Made by a program: the position numbers and the translations under genes. Of a stretch of DNA of 64,000 nt, positions 10,701 through 22,790 are shown one piece after another (within the stretch, counting starts at the first letter, position 1; the number at the start of each line of letters is the position of its first letter). The stretch covers positions 33,622,340-33,686,339 of the forward strand of contig CM049322.1 of the NCBI GenBank assembly GCA_026874595.1, written 5' to 3'. The notes beneath the pieces are model-generated. The model was given only the letters and a program-made list of their open reading frames with translations. It ran no database searches and had not been told where the DNA came from. This DNA comes from Sipunculus nudus. Taxonomy: Eukaryota; Annelida; Sipuncula; Golfingiida; Sipunculidae.

Positions 10701-10989
10701 GCACATTCAATTCCTTTTTTTTATCTGAGCGGGACATGACCAACCTTCGTCATTCCGATAACTTGTTTATTATTTAAAACAAAAACAAAAAAAAACCAAA
10801 ACAAAAACAGCATGACTATTTACCTTTGTAAAGATTGATGTGCAGGGAAATTGTGTTGCAATTAAGTATATTCTTGGTCACAAAATATTTTTAAATCTAT
10901 TTCTTTCCCAAGTTAAGAATATATAATACTTGTTGCCTTACAAACTTCCTCCTCCTGTATATATCCCCCTATGATGTATATTATGTCGA

Positions 10990-11335
10990 GGCCCTGATTA
11001 GAATCTGGCTCAATTTAAAACGGGGCCAGCCCAGATCAAAATTTTGATTTGGACCGGCCCAGATCAAAATCAAAATTATAATCTAGGCCAGACCAGTTTT
11101 AACTAGGCCAGCCAAGATTAAAATTTTGATCTGGGCCGGTCCAGATTAAAATCCTGTGTTGAATACTTCAGGATTTAAATCTGGTCTGGACTGATTTTAA
11201 ACTTGGCCAGCCGAGATTAGAATTTTGATCTGGGCCAGTCATTTTAACAATCTTGTGGTGGACTGATTTGAAACTAGACCAGCCCAGATCAGAATCCTCA
11301 TGTACTCCTAGGCTGGCTTTAATTACACTATATTT
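10990..11335. repeat. Tandem/inverted repeat of a CAGCCCAGATCAAAATTTTGATCTGG motif
   Basis: Variants of GGCCAGCCCAGATCAAAATT and its complement alternate about eight times. The local AAAATTTTGATCTGGGC palindromes mean that both orientations are present. No protein is encoded. Confidence 0.75.
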
Positions 11336-11530
11336 ACCTAGCTGGGCTTTTATCAATTCAAAGAATTTGTAAAACATTGTAATTGATAATAATTGATATT
11401 TTATGAATTTATTCCATATTCTATGAATATATCATTGGTTGGACTCCTGTCATATTTATTTTATAATTTTACCTCTTATGTGAAATGTCTCAAATATAAT
11501 TATAACATAATCATGTTAAACATTGGTATT

Positions 11531-11859
11531 TAAGGCCAAAATAAAAAAAAAGGTATGGTTCTCAGGCACTTTTTTTCAGAAATCAATGCGGGCGAGGTTT
11601 TTTTTATGTTTAATTATTTGGTATGTTTCGATAAATATGACAAATACTTAGAGAAAAGCATGATAATTACAGATTTATTTTGCTAAACAAGTAAAAGCCC
11701 TACATAAAAAAAGGAAATTGTATGATTTTATCTCCTTGGACGAAATGTCCGAGTGGTTGCAGTTTCTATTGAAAATCAAAATAAAAATGTTTGATGCGGG
11801 GGATTAAAATTGATGCAGGCAGTGTCTGAGAACCATACCTTTTATTTTTTTTGGCCTTA
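11531..11859. mobile_element. MITE-like element with about 38-bp terminal inverted repeats
   Basis: The left end TAAGGCCAAAATAAAAAAAA followed by GGTATGGTTCTCAG is mirrored at the right end by CTGAGAACCATACC and an AT run ending GGCCTTA. The element is about 329 bp with no coding capacity, fitting a non-autonomous DNA transposon. A clear target-site duplication is not visible, so the superfamily is unknown. Confidence 0.8.
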
Positions 11860-12039
11860 CAGCTAAAAACTACAAATATAGCTTGCTGAACGTGCATTAA
11901 TTCAACAAACTAAAACAAATTTTAATCAATAATAATTAATATTTATGTGGTCCAAGACGTGTAAATACAAAATTTTATTTGTTATTTAAAGTTATTTATC
12001 ATTTATCATTAGTTGGGGTTTTAGGTCTGTCATCTCATC

Positions 12040-13672
12040 CCCCCCCCGGGTCACCCTTTAACTAGGGACCCATGGTCCTCGACGCTCAGCTGAATTTGTC
12101 TATAAGGATATATTTTTTGAGGTTTTCCAAAATATTGGTCCTGTGATCAGTTTGAAGCCAACCTGTCTACCCAAACTGGCATTACCATCCAAAAACTAAT
12201 TTGTGAATGGGTGGGGGCCTGTGACCTTAACCTTTGACCTTGTGACCCCAAAATAAAAAAGAAACTTCCCCTATTGGCAGGTGCACCACATATTGATAAT
12301 GGAAGGATCGAGATTTAAAGTTTGGCTTCAAATGCATCCACAATCTTTCTAAAGTGGTGGGTCCTGTGACCTTGACCTTTGATCTTATGACCCCAGAATC
12401 AACAGTTCTTACTTTAGTGGTGGGTCATATATAAGTCAAGTTTGAAACCAATATTTCAAACCAAACTGGTGTTATCATCTGGAAACTAATATGTGGATTG
12501 AAGGCCCCATGACCTTGACCTTTGACCTTGTGACTCCAAAATCCATCAGTTACTTCCACTATTTGCAAGTGAGCAACATCTGGGAGATAGAAGGTTTGGG
12601 ACAGAAAGTTTGGATAAAAATACATCCGCAATCTTTTAAAGAAATGGGTCCTGTGACCTTGACCTTTGACCTTATATCCCCAAAATCAAGAGGGTTCTGA
12701 CATTATTGGTGGGTCATATATGAATCAAAATTGAAACCATTATGTCAATCAAAACTGGAGTTATCATCCAGAAACAAATATGTGGACAGATGGGCCGCTG
12801 TGACCATGACCTTTGACCTTGTGATCCCCAAATCAATCAGGTTCATCCCCTATTTGCAGGTTTGGGATGAAAAGTTTTGCTTAAAATGCATCCACAATCT
12901 TTGTGAATAAGTGGATACTGTGACCTTGACCTTTAACCTCATGACTCCAAAATTGACCAGAATCTTTCCCTATTGGCTGATCAGCATCAGGTGAAGATGG
13001 AAGGTTTGCAATGAAAAGTTTGGCTTCAAATGCATATGCATTCTTTTTAAAGAAATGGGTTCTGTGACCTTGACCTTTGACCGTTGGACCCCGAAATCTA
13101 CACAGTTCTTACTTTAGTGGTGAGTCATACATAAGTTTGAAACCAATATGTCAAAGTAAATTGGAGTTATCATCTGGAAACTAATTTGTGAACAGATGGC
13201 CCCTGATACCTTGACCTTTGACCATGTGACCCAAAATTCATTTATGCTCTCCCCATACTGGCAAGTCAGCTATATGTGCAAGATGGAAGGTTTGGGATAA
13301 AAAGTTTGGCTTAAAATGCATCCACAATCTTTCTAAATAAGTGGGTACTGTGACCTTGACCTCTTACCTCATGACCCCAAATTTGAGAAGAATCTTTCCC
13401 TATTGGCAGTTTAGCAACATCATGAAGTGGAAGGTTTGCAATGAAAAGTTTGGCTTAAAATGCAGCCATAATCTTTTTTAAATAAGGGAGTCCTGCGACC
13501 TTGACCTTTGACCTCGTGACCCCAAAATCATATAGATTCTTGCTTTAGTAGTGGGCCATACATAAGTCAAGTTTGAAATCCATGTGTCAATACAACCTGG
13601 AGTTATCAACTGGAAACAAATTTGTGTGGATGGACGGATGGATAGACAGACAGACGAACAGGCAGACAGGGT
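12040..13672. repeat. Pearl-like tandem array 1 with about 144-bp monomers and GGAC/GACA microsatellite
   Basis: The core TGACCTTGACCTTTGACC recurs near 12366, 12510, 12654, 12801, 12921, 13065, 13206, 13351 and 13494, a period of about 144 bp. Neighbouring monomers alternate between two types, giving a dimer of about 290 bp. The array ends in a GGATGGACGGATGG/GACAGACA tract at 13617-13672. Family knowledge: pearl elements of oysters and DTC84 of Donax combine 150-165-bp core repeats with an ACGG/ACTG-type microsatellite. The assignment is by architecture; the termini were not identified. Confidence 0.75.
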
Positions 13673-13809
13673 GATTACTATATGACATCCACTTGTGATC
13701 AATAAACACACCAGGTTTTGGGACACTTGATGTTATTACAGCTAAGGAACTGACATGATTGTTGTCATTTTAAAAATAGAAAAATATTCGTTAAAATAAT
13801 ACAAATACA

Positions 13810-13821
13810 GGTGGCGCCACC
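13810..13821. other. Perfect 12-bp palindrome GGTGGCGCCACC
   Basis: The identical palindrome occurs at 20268-20279. The flanks differ apart from an A-rich left side, so it is probably a shared fragment of an older repeat. Confidence 0.7.
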
Positions 13822-13968
13822 ACTTTTCGGGAACTGACAAAACTAGTCATGGTCAATATTCAAGGCAAGATTCGTGACAATCCACGCATTAATTATCAAG
13901 ATACTGGAGGTTTTGTATTATATTTTTGATTATACTGGGAGGTACTTTCAAGCCCCATAGCTTGGAGG

Positions 13969-14002
13969 ATATAGGTCACAGTGACCTAATTTCAGGTTTC
14001 CA
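13969..14002 (-). repeat. Solo fragment of a pearl-2 monomer with a perfect inverted hexamer
   Basis: ATAGGTCACAGTGACCTAAT followed by TTCAGGTTTC is the exact reverse complement of the monomer core at 28021-28050. It is an isolated piece in inverted orientation. The 15-mer AGGTCACAGTGACCT (13973-13987) is a perfect AGGTCA-n3-TGACCT palindrome. Confidence 0.75.
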
Positions 14003-14059
14003 ATGAGATTTTTTATTGACCTTCTTGGACGTCCACCTAGAAGTTTGAGTATTTTGTGT

Positions 14060-14460
14060 ATTTTTCTTCCTATTAGCTTTTTTACCCCGGATGAGACCAC
14101 ATCGGTGAGGCCGAATAGCACAGGGCGCAGAGTAGGTGTACTGTCCAGCTGACGGAGTAAAGGACATCCCTGGATGGTGGAAGGTGACTTGTAAGAGCAG
14201 CACCGCTGAACCGCACGGTCGACGCAGGGTTGGTCAAAGAGGCCGAGAGAGGACGCTAAGGTGTGGCCGGTTGAGAGAGGGTGATTAATCAGTGGCTAGA
14301 AGAGTCGAGATACTGCTGTTACGAGCAGTAAATAATAAAGGCCTGAGGTCGCACAAGTCCAGCACAGAAGAACCGGTAGTCTTTGTAACGACGTCCAGAG
14401 TGCAGCGGATCGGGATAGCGCTCCAGGTTTCCGACCAGATCTCATGATTTTACTGTTTAG
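14060..14460 (+). repeat. GC-rich dispersed repeat, copy 1
   Basis: From TTAGCTTTTTTACCCC to CATGATTTTACTG this stretch matches the reverse complement of 61070-61425 over about 370 bp. Shared blocks include GAGACCACATCGG, GAACCGCACGGTCGACGCAG, GGTGTGGCCGGT and CCTGAGGTCGCAC. Neither copy keeps a matching long reading frame. It could be a SINE or an untranslated piece of a larger element; I do not recognise the family. Confidence 0.75.
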
Positions 14461-15000
14461 AATATAACATTTTGAATCAGTTAGGGTAAACGCATTTAAG
14501 TTAATTTTATCTGATGCTGGTCTCCCTCATTACTGTAAGCCAAAAGTGTGTGTATGTGGGTGTGCGTGAGCGATTGGTTCAGAATGTTCAGCTTCCTATA
14601 CAGATTTGTAAACCAAGGTATACATGAACCGACCAAAACTATATTTACATACAGATTGTTTTCTCTAGAAGAAAGATCATTTTTAATGAAAGGATATGCT
14701 CAACACGTTTTTAATGTTTGTCATAGGTATGAATTGGAAAATGTATTGCAGGAATATATTATTAGCTGCACTTTCCGAGACAAATTAAATTGAATGATGA
14801 TTAGCCAATACGAGAATGATGTAATTGCTAAAAATGACGAATAATGAATAGGCAAGTCCAGAATGTAATGTTAAGTGGCACATAATGATTTGATAATTCT
14901 AGAATGATGTAATGTTAAATGACGCATAACGATTAGACAACGTGAATGACGTAGTATCCTTGGAAAGGAAAGGTAACTTTAGACTCTAAGAATGAATGGT
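14460..15000. other. No supported feature
   Basis: An 81-codon open frame at 14548-14793 has no recognised motif and no splice or paralogue support. A short repeat, GAATGATGTAATG...AAATGACG, recurs about four times at 14810-14950. Confidence 0.3.
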
Positions 15001-15004
15001 GCTT

Positions 15005-16390
15005 TTCAGGAATCTTTAGGGTTCTTTACCCCCTAAAAAATTTGGAACCCTATTTGGTTCTTTAAAGAAGCCTATGACAGGGTTCTTTGAAAGAGCCCTT
15101 TGATAGGGTTCTCTGAAACACCTTAAAGTTCTTTAAAAGAACCCTCTCACAGGGTTCTTTGAAACATCCTGGGTTCTTTAGAGAACCTTATATCCTGTTG
15201 ATTGTCGGGTTCAGTAAAGAATCCTTGACAGTTATGGGACAGTTAGAAAACCCCATTTTTTTTTCTTTAGATGAAAAATATGAATGATTAAAAATTAACT
15301 TCCTTAAACATAAGGCGTACTGTCATTCATAGTGCATTGGTAGTGAGGTCGCCGAGTATCAGCAAATAAATACAAATTTTGTAAAATATGATAAATTTCA
15401 ATACAGATATTATTTTATTTTCATCGAGCAGTTAGAATAATATAAATAGGAGCACTAGTTGTCCAAAGCTATGTTTCATTAATCGTAAAAAATCCAAGAT
15501 GAGGAGTCACTTCTTATACGTAAATATCAATGAGCTTTTAAAAATATATAAGTATCTGTGATATAAGACAAATCTTATATTAATAATGTATTTTCAGCAA
15601 TCTAATTTTACAGGGCTTTATCTGATGATAGAAATATAAAAAAATAATATCTGGTATATTGGGCCACTGATGATTCAATAAGCCGGCCCTTATCACTGAT
15701 GGGCCAAAAAGAGCAATTTGTATATATTTTTTATTACTCATACTTGCATCATGATACATCTACCAGACAATGTATCAACAAGATTATATATGTTATGTTT
15801 GCACATTTCAGGTATTCTATAGTCAGTCCATTACAAATACATCCAAGAATTCATTACTCTTTACTCAGACTGATGCTTATTCACATTCTTTTCCTATATT
15901 TGGAGCTAAAGTGAAATAGATGATTATATACTTACAAGACGTGAATTTTCTTCTTTCTAAACGCACGACCGTTAAGCTCTCCATATATGGCAGGATGACA
16001 GGGACAATTTCTCAATTCAAACGGAAGCAAGTGCATACAATATTTGATATGTATATATTTACCGTTTGTAATATATAGCATTATTAATATTTAGGCCAGT
16101 CGGTTTACACGCTGAGGAATTCCATCTTCCAGGTTTTGTTGTATTTCAATAGGAGGCGCTTGTCTTATATCCTTACTATTGTATAATTATAGTTAATCTT
16201 ACTTGAAGCGTGGAACATTCGTTTTGACGTCAGCTGTTGTTCTACACTTAATTTTTGACATTGTCCTAAAGAACCCTCATTCATGTTTAAGAACCCTAAT
16301 ACATCCTTAAGAATCCACCTTTATTTAAAAAATGATTCAAAACACCCTAGCGTTCTTTACTCAACCTTGCGGTTCTTCAGAGATCTTTAC
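15005..16390. mobile_element. Possible non-autonomous DNA element with inverted GGGTTCTTT-rich ends
   Basis: At 15005-15220, GGGTTCTTTGAAA and AGAACCCT units recur about ten times. At 16264-16385 the complementary AAAGAACCCT, TTAAGAACCCT and TAAGAATCC units recur. The middle 1 kb is ordinary AT-rich sequence with no transposase frame. Subterminal repeats of opposite orientation suggest a DNA transposon remnant, but exact terminal inverted repeats and a target duplication were not found. Confidence 0.4.
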
Positions 16391-16439
16391 TTAGATTGTA
16401 ACATTTACTTAAACGTACACAGGGCATTATACCCTTGCC

Positions 16440-16910
16440 ACGGTACGCTATAGGTAAACGAAGAAAATTACAAACAGGTAAAATATTCCAGCAGATAAAA
16501 TGTATAAATGGTGCAGGACAGATAATGATTTGCATATATATGATATGTGATATCATTCTAACAATGACTTGGTTAAGCACTTGTTTTTCTTAGAATTTAA
16601 TTGAATTAGGTGATAAGTGTTGGGATTCTTTAACATACATCTACATGTACTGTATATAGTGGAACCATATTTAATCAGCATAACGATGAGGTGATAAACA
16701 TTTTACCTGGTGCTGATGGGCTCTTACTACCCACAAGAGCAGGAGCTATATGCTGATTTGTGGCAGGTTTGCACAACACATTGCAATATTACTAATTTTT
16801 TTAGAACGGTAAATATGTTACTGGGTCGTTTCATGAAATGCAATGTGGTTGATTTCAGCTCAGCTGACGTAAGTCATCTAAGCTATAGCGATTACCCTTT
16901 GTCCATCGTC
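16440..16910. repeat. Block B copy 1, left part
   Basis: GCTATAGGTAAACGAAGAAAATTACAAA and the following 450 bp align collinearly with 27285-27760 at roughly 88% by eye. Both run into AGCTCAGCTGA.GTAA.TCATCTGAGCTATAGCGAT and then a GTCC tract. No gene is contained. Confidence 0.85.
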
Positions 16911-19420
16911 CATCCGGTTGTGCGGCCGTCCGTCCGCTAACATGGCACAAATCGTAACCTATAAATTTTTAACAATTCATACAGGGAGATCCTAGGCTAA
17001 TCTTCTAAGAAACCTTAAATTAGGTCATGTTGACCTATAATCTGCGACCTTTAGGAACAAAATATGTCACACGAGCACCCTGAATGTCAGATAGGCACAA
17101 TTGTGTCCATGAGGCATAGAATCTTCTGACGCAACATCCTGGGAAGTTCTAGGCAAATTACCTTAGAATCCTGAAATTAGGTCACCCTGACCTATATTTT
17201 GTGACCTATGGCCAGAAAACATGATTTTGAGCAACCAGAGAGTCGGACGAGGCACAATTTGTATACATCAGACATAGAATCCTTCAACGTAACATTAAGA
17301 GGTCCTCGGCAAATGTCCTCGAAAATGTAAAATGAGGTCACTGTGACCTATATTCTGCGACCTATAGGAAAATGATGTCATATGAGCACCCTGAATGTCA
17401 GATAGGCACAAATCGTTTCCATGATTAAGTCATAGTGACCTATATTTTGTAACCTTCGGTCCGAAAACATGATTTTGAGCACTCAGACAGTCAGATAGGG
17501 CACAAATTGTATCCATTCGGCCGAGAATCCTCATACGCAACATTTAGAGATTCCTAGACAAATGTCCTCGGAAAAGTGAAATTAAGTCACTGTGACTAAT
17601 ATTCTGTGACCTATAGGATAAAAATGTCATATGGAAACCCTGAAAGTCAGATCGGCACAAATCGTATCTCTTTAAATCTAGAAACATCTAACTGTACGAC
17701 ATGGAAGGACCTTGGAAAATCACTTTGGAAACCTAAAATTAGGTAACAGTGACCTGTATTCTGTGACCACAGGCTAAACAATTGGTTTGAGCACCCAGAC
17801 AGTCAGGGGGCAGAAATTGCATCCATTAGGCCTAGAATCGTTTAACATAACTTTCGGAGCGGTCTTAGCTAAATGTTCTTGGAAAAATGAAATAAGGTCC
17901 TGTGGACCTATTTTGTGCGACATATGGGAAAGAGATGTTAAATTAGCACCCTAAATATCAGATGGGCACAAATCGTATTTGTTAATCCTAGAAAATCTAA
18001 CTTTAAAATCCATAGAGGCTATAAGCAAATCTCCTTGAAAACCTGAAATTGGGTCATGGTGACCTACAGGCTGAAAACATGATTTTGACAACCTAATATC
18101 CTTTAACATAACATTAAGGGAAATCCTAGGCAAATGTCCTTGGAAACCTGAAATAAGGTCAATGTGACCCATATTCTGCGACCTATGGGGAAAAAAGATG
18201 TCATATGAACACCCTGAAGGTAAGATCAGCAAAATTCGTATCTTTTAAACCTAGAAACATCTTACTGTACACCAAGGGAAGTCCTGTGCAAATCACTTTT
18301 GAAACCTGAAATTAGTCAATAGAACCTATCTTTTGTGATCTATGGGCGGAGAAAAGGTTTTTAGCACCAAGACAGGCAGATATGGCACAGCTTGTATCCA
18401 TAAGGCCTAGAATATTCTGACGTAATATTTTATGACAACCGGGGCAAATGTCCTTGGAAACCTAAAATTAGGTCACTGGGCCTATATTCTGCTATCTATA
18501 GGAAAAGGTGTCATATGAACACCCACGCAGTCAAACGGGACACAAATTGTATGCATTAAACCTTAAAATTTTTAACATAACATCCAGGGTTGGCCTAGAC
18601 AAATGTCCTTGGAAACATGAATTAGGTCACTTTGACCTATATTCTGCAACCTACAGGATATTGAGGTGTCATATGAGCACCCTAAATGTCAGATTGGCAC
18701 AAGATGCACACATAAGGCCTAGAATCATCTAGGGAGCAACATCCAGGGCGGTTATAGGCAAATCTCTTTGGGATTCAGAAATTAGGTCATGGTGCAAAAG
18801 TTATATTCTATACGCTATGAGCCAAGGAAATATGAATTTTACCTTTGAACCTTATCTTGAAAAGTCCAGAGAGGTCGTTGGCAAGTCTTCATTGAATCTT
18901 GAAATTAAGTTACTTAATTGTTAATAAACATGTCAAATACAGTTAGATAGGGCACCCTTTAGCCCTAAAACCTTCTAACACACTATCCAGGGAGAACTTG
19001 GCATATACCACTGGAAACCTACACGTGACAGGCTAGAAACATGATATGAGCACCTTTAACGTCAGATGGGTACAAAATGTATACATTAGGCCTAGGTACT
19101 TGGCAAATATTCTTTGAAATTTTAAATTAGGCCATGGTGACCTATATTGTGTGAGCTATGGACCAGAAACATGATTCTTAGCCCCCAGACAGACAGGGAA
19201 CACATTGTATCAATTTTCCTTGGAACCTTCTATTGAGAAGTCCACTGGAGTCCTTGGCAAGTCTCCTGAGAATCCTGATTTTTTTTGTTTCTGTCCATTT
19301 TCCAGCATATTAACATTAGCCATAGGCTATTCTCACAGAGAATATATAATATTAATAAAAGAAATGAGCACCCAGGAAAATTCAGCTGAGCGTCATGGCC
19401 CATGGGACACATTTTATGGT
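16905..19420. repeat. Pearl-like tandem array 2 with about 156-bp monomers
   Basis: The array begins at a GTCCATC/GTCCGTCC tract (16905-16940). Each monomer carries CCTGAAATTAGGTCAnnnTGACCTATATTCTG.GACCTATGG, TTTGAGCACCC and ATTAGGCCTAGAATC. The inverted hexamer core starts at 17022, 17179, 17335, 17427, 17584, 17741, 17895, 18051, 18156, 18314, 18470, 18624 and 18784: mostly 154-160 bp apart, with two short steps. The architecture fits pearl/DTC84-type elements. Copy 2 at 27760-29100 has fewer monomers. Confidence 0.8.
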
Positions 19421-20100
19421 GTATATTGAGTGGCTAAACACCGCAATATGGTAAACATTGACATGTTAGGTTTACTTTTGTAATAGCGTTATGTTCATCG
19501 TCCATTGTATTATACTCCATTTAGTTTGAATTACTTGGGTAATTTACTCAGCATTATAAATGATTAATCCTTTTAGTCTACAAAGGAAATAAATATATAT
19601 TATTCAAGCAATCAGTTCTGCTCGGTCCACATATATCAGGCGCACAGCGTCACAAATATAACACTGATACCCCGTTTACATCCGTAATGTTTTAAACATT
19701 TCATAATCATAAATATACTGAAATCTCTAACCCGAACACCTGAGGGTCCAGTCTTATCGGTCGTGTTAAGGGGTTAGGGGTGGTTCTGATAGCTTTGTGA
19801 GATTTCAGGCACGATTTTGCTGTAAATCATTCAGCCCTAATGCAGTAAAATATACGACCATGACACGTTTGGCTCATGTGAATTGATAAGACACGGTAAA
19901 TATGATTATAATATTGTGTTCTCTATTATTATTAATGACTGATGACGTTCAAGTGCAATGATTAACGTTTTCCAACATCGTCATCAAATGATTGCGAATC
20001 TGTTGATTCAAAGTCTTTATTTTTGAATGAGGAAGCTTTATATTGAATTTGAAAGAACATTTTCCTCCATACATGTGGTATGATGAATATAAAATCTAGC
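19420..20100. repeat. Block B right part (19790-20050 matches 29107-29400); no gene
   Basis: GAGATTTCAGGCA.GATTT through CACGGTAAATATGATTATAATATTGTG is shared with 29115 onward. The first 350 bases are AT-rich with nothing recognisable. Confidence 0.7.
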
Positions 20101-21770
20101 TTGTAAGGTCACTGCAGGTCGCAATAATTACACAAGGACTGCTCGTCAGGGTACAGCTCTCAAATGGCCAAAGCACACAAGAACATTAGATCAGATATAT
20201 TATTCAGCCCATGTAAAATACAGGAAGTTGGTTTGCTGATGATGCATGTACAAGCAGTAAATATGTAGGTGGCGCCACCAAATTTAGCCAAGCATGTACA
20301 ACATTGAAACAGAATAAGTATCAGTTCAATTATAAAGATATCAATTCAGAAGGGACTTCATGCGTCATTCTGGACTTTTTGTGAAAAGCATCCTGGCCAT
20401 GTTACATACCTATGACCACATCCGATGGGTGGTATAACCAGAAATTGTCATAGATTGGACAGCAGACCGTTTTCCTGTCATTAGCGACACCTTTCGGCGC
20501 AACAGGCACTTGATGTTTTAGTTCTTTGTATGTATCAAAATAATCATATTTTGTAATAGTAAACAATATAGGTAAAAAAACTATTTGATCTTTATCTGAT
20601 CTTATGTATCTGGCTTATTTTGACAAAACACGAATTGCTAAACCATTGCACCCTACACTGCAGATGTCTGTTACTGACAGTGTGCGTGCGAGTTTTTAAG
20701 ATCTAATGCCTTGAATCAAAACATGACATAAAAAGAACAGTTACACTTGTGACCCATGAACCATCTGAGGATGGTCGTCGTTAAAGATCATTTACTTATG
20801 CACATGCCATTATTGCTGGAACCCCATTTTATTGCTGCCCTTCAATTTGTATAATCCCAGGACGCATAGAAGACCTATCTCTGTACTTTTATTCCACCTG
20901 TGCGATAAGAAAATTTATTATTTAATATCGGCGATTTTCTAAATGTATGAAAGGTAGATGACAGCTAAATTGATGGAAAACACATGACCTAGATGACCTT
21001 GTCGCACTGTTAGCTTTGCAAACAGCTTACTACAAACATAACCCGACACAAATAATTCGGGTTACTAAAACCACAACCACACCATTTATATAAACATAAC
21101 AGTGGATTGTTCTTTTTTTCTAGAACTGAATTAAGACTTGCATCATACCCATCAATTACACTGCGTCAACGCCGCCATAGTTTTTGTGACTACGATATAT
21201 CCATAAGATGCATTCACATACATTCCACAATTAAACTGAATCATGAATTAAATACTTTACATAAGTATAATAATACTGTTTCATTTTATGGCGTCTAAAT
21301 TGTTTGTTAATGATTAATATTGCCAACATGCAGCTTTATTTTAACAAGAATACAAAGGGTTGCTAAATCTTTAAAATATTAATTATGTTGATCTGAGCAT
21401 TTTTCAACTTTGTAAATTAAGTGAAAATTACCTTTAAAGATCTTCTCTAAATACTGTTGAGTACAAGAGTGTAGATAATAGGTTTTCAAATTTAACATTT
21501 AGTGAAAGAGAATGAAATATTCCTGTATGTTTTGCTTCGATCAGCATTCGAGATGTATTTACTTCGAGATTTATTCACTAATCAAACATGAATTGAAAAA
21601 TAAATTGTTATGACTTTGACGCAACTTTTATACGATAAAAACGATTAAATATACAAAATATTTAAAAAATGAAATATATAAAAAAGATTTTGATTAAATC
21701 TCTCATGTTAGAGGGAAACGATTAATATGTCGGTATTGGGTAGACAGGACTTCTCAACGTGTGTACTTAA

Positions 21771-21984
21771 TATATATAAACTTATTTATTTTACATATGG
21801 ATTGTACATATAGTTATTATAACTAATCGAGGCACTCTCCTTGGCTCCGGTGATGGTGTTAGGCCGTCTGCAGAGGTGGAGGAAACCGGAGTACCCAGAG
21901 AAAACCATCGGCCTTGGACGGGAAACTGCAACCCACTCTCATAGCCACGCCAGGGGATCGAACCCGGGTCGCTAGCGGGGAGAG
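21771..21984 (-). mobile_element. SINE-like insertion with a tRNA-type box B, absent from the paralogous site
   Basis: Block C copy 2 reads GTGTAATTAATTATGTTCAG at 41726-41746. Copy 1 carries 214 extra bases between ACTTAA and TTATGTTCAG. On the minus strand the insert starts CTCTCCCCGCTAGCGACCCG, then GGTTCGATCCCC (a good RNA polymerase III box B). It later contains CTCTGGGTACTCCGGTTTCC, a block widely repeated in marine invertebrate genomes. Box A is missing, so it is 5'-truncated. It ends in an AT-rich tail. Confidence 0.7.
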
Positions 21985-22744
21985 TTATGTTCAGAACGCA
22001 TTTTTTATGAGCATGGGTTCCAAAATCCTTTGTATAAGTTCAACACCTTCGGAGCCATTTAATAATAACAATACATCACAGAAATGGGTTCAAGACAGCT
22101 GTCGGAATGTAGTAGCTTCCTCAATTTCTACCTTAAAACAAACCTTTTAACATAAGAAGAATACAAAAGATTTAACACTTAAATTTCTCAATTCTCACTG
22201 ATAACAGGTCTCATCGAAAGACAGGTTTTCCTCTGGTCGTTTGATTGTGAAGGTTCCGATATTATCTTAGCATGTTTTCTTCTGTTCAGCGAAAACATAA
22301 ATGCGAAACATATCATTGGAAAAATCCCTTTATCTGCAAACACTCTGGTACTGACCAATGGCCTAGTTCTCAGACTTGTGTCAAATTCTCTGAACATTAG
22401 AATGTTTATCTCCTTTAAGTTCCAGGTGGTTTAATGCAAATATAACGAAAAACATGTATTTACTTGCACGGAAATGGTAGATATCCTGTGTTAAAAACTT
22501 GTTGCTGTATTCATATTAGGTCATATGATACTCATGAAGTAATGTTGTGTCGTTTCTTTTCCCAAATAACATATAAATTATTCCATTAAAATGTAAAACG
22601 CTCATGAACAAAAACACAACCAAATCTTTACGCATTTTTTCAACTTAGCAAGAATTCAAATTTGGTAAATATCTACACTACAAAATATTAATAATCCTAA
22701 ATAATTAACTTCTTATTTTAATTAATATGTTTTAAATTTCTAAT

Positions 22745-22753
22745 TGTAATAAC

Positions 22754-22789
<36 letters not shown>

Positions 22790-22790
22790 C
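22745..22790. repeat. (AAT)n microsatellite in block C
   Basis: About 14 AAT units; the paralogous site near 42805-42840 has a shorter, interrupted version. Confidence 0.95.

Noticed and set aside
22188-22397. 69-codon minus-strand frame in block C
   Set aside because: The paralogous stretch near 41950-42150 does not keep the frame, so it is unlikely to be coding.
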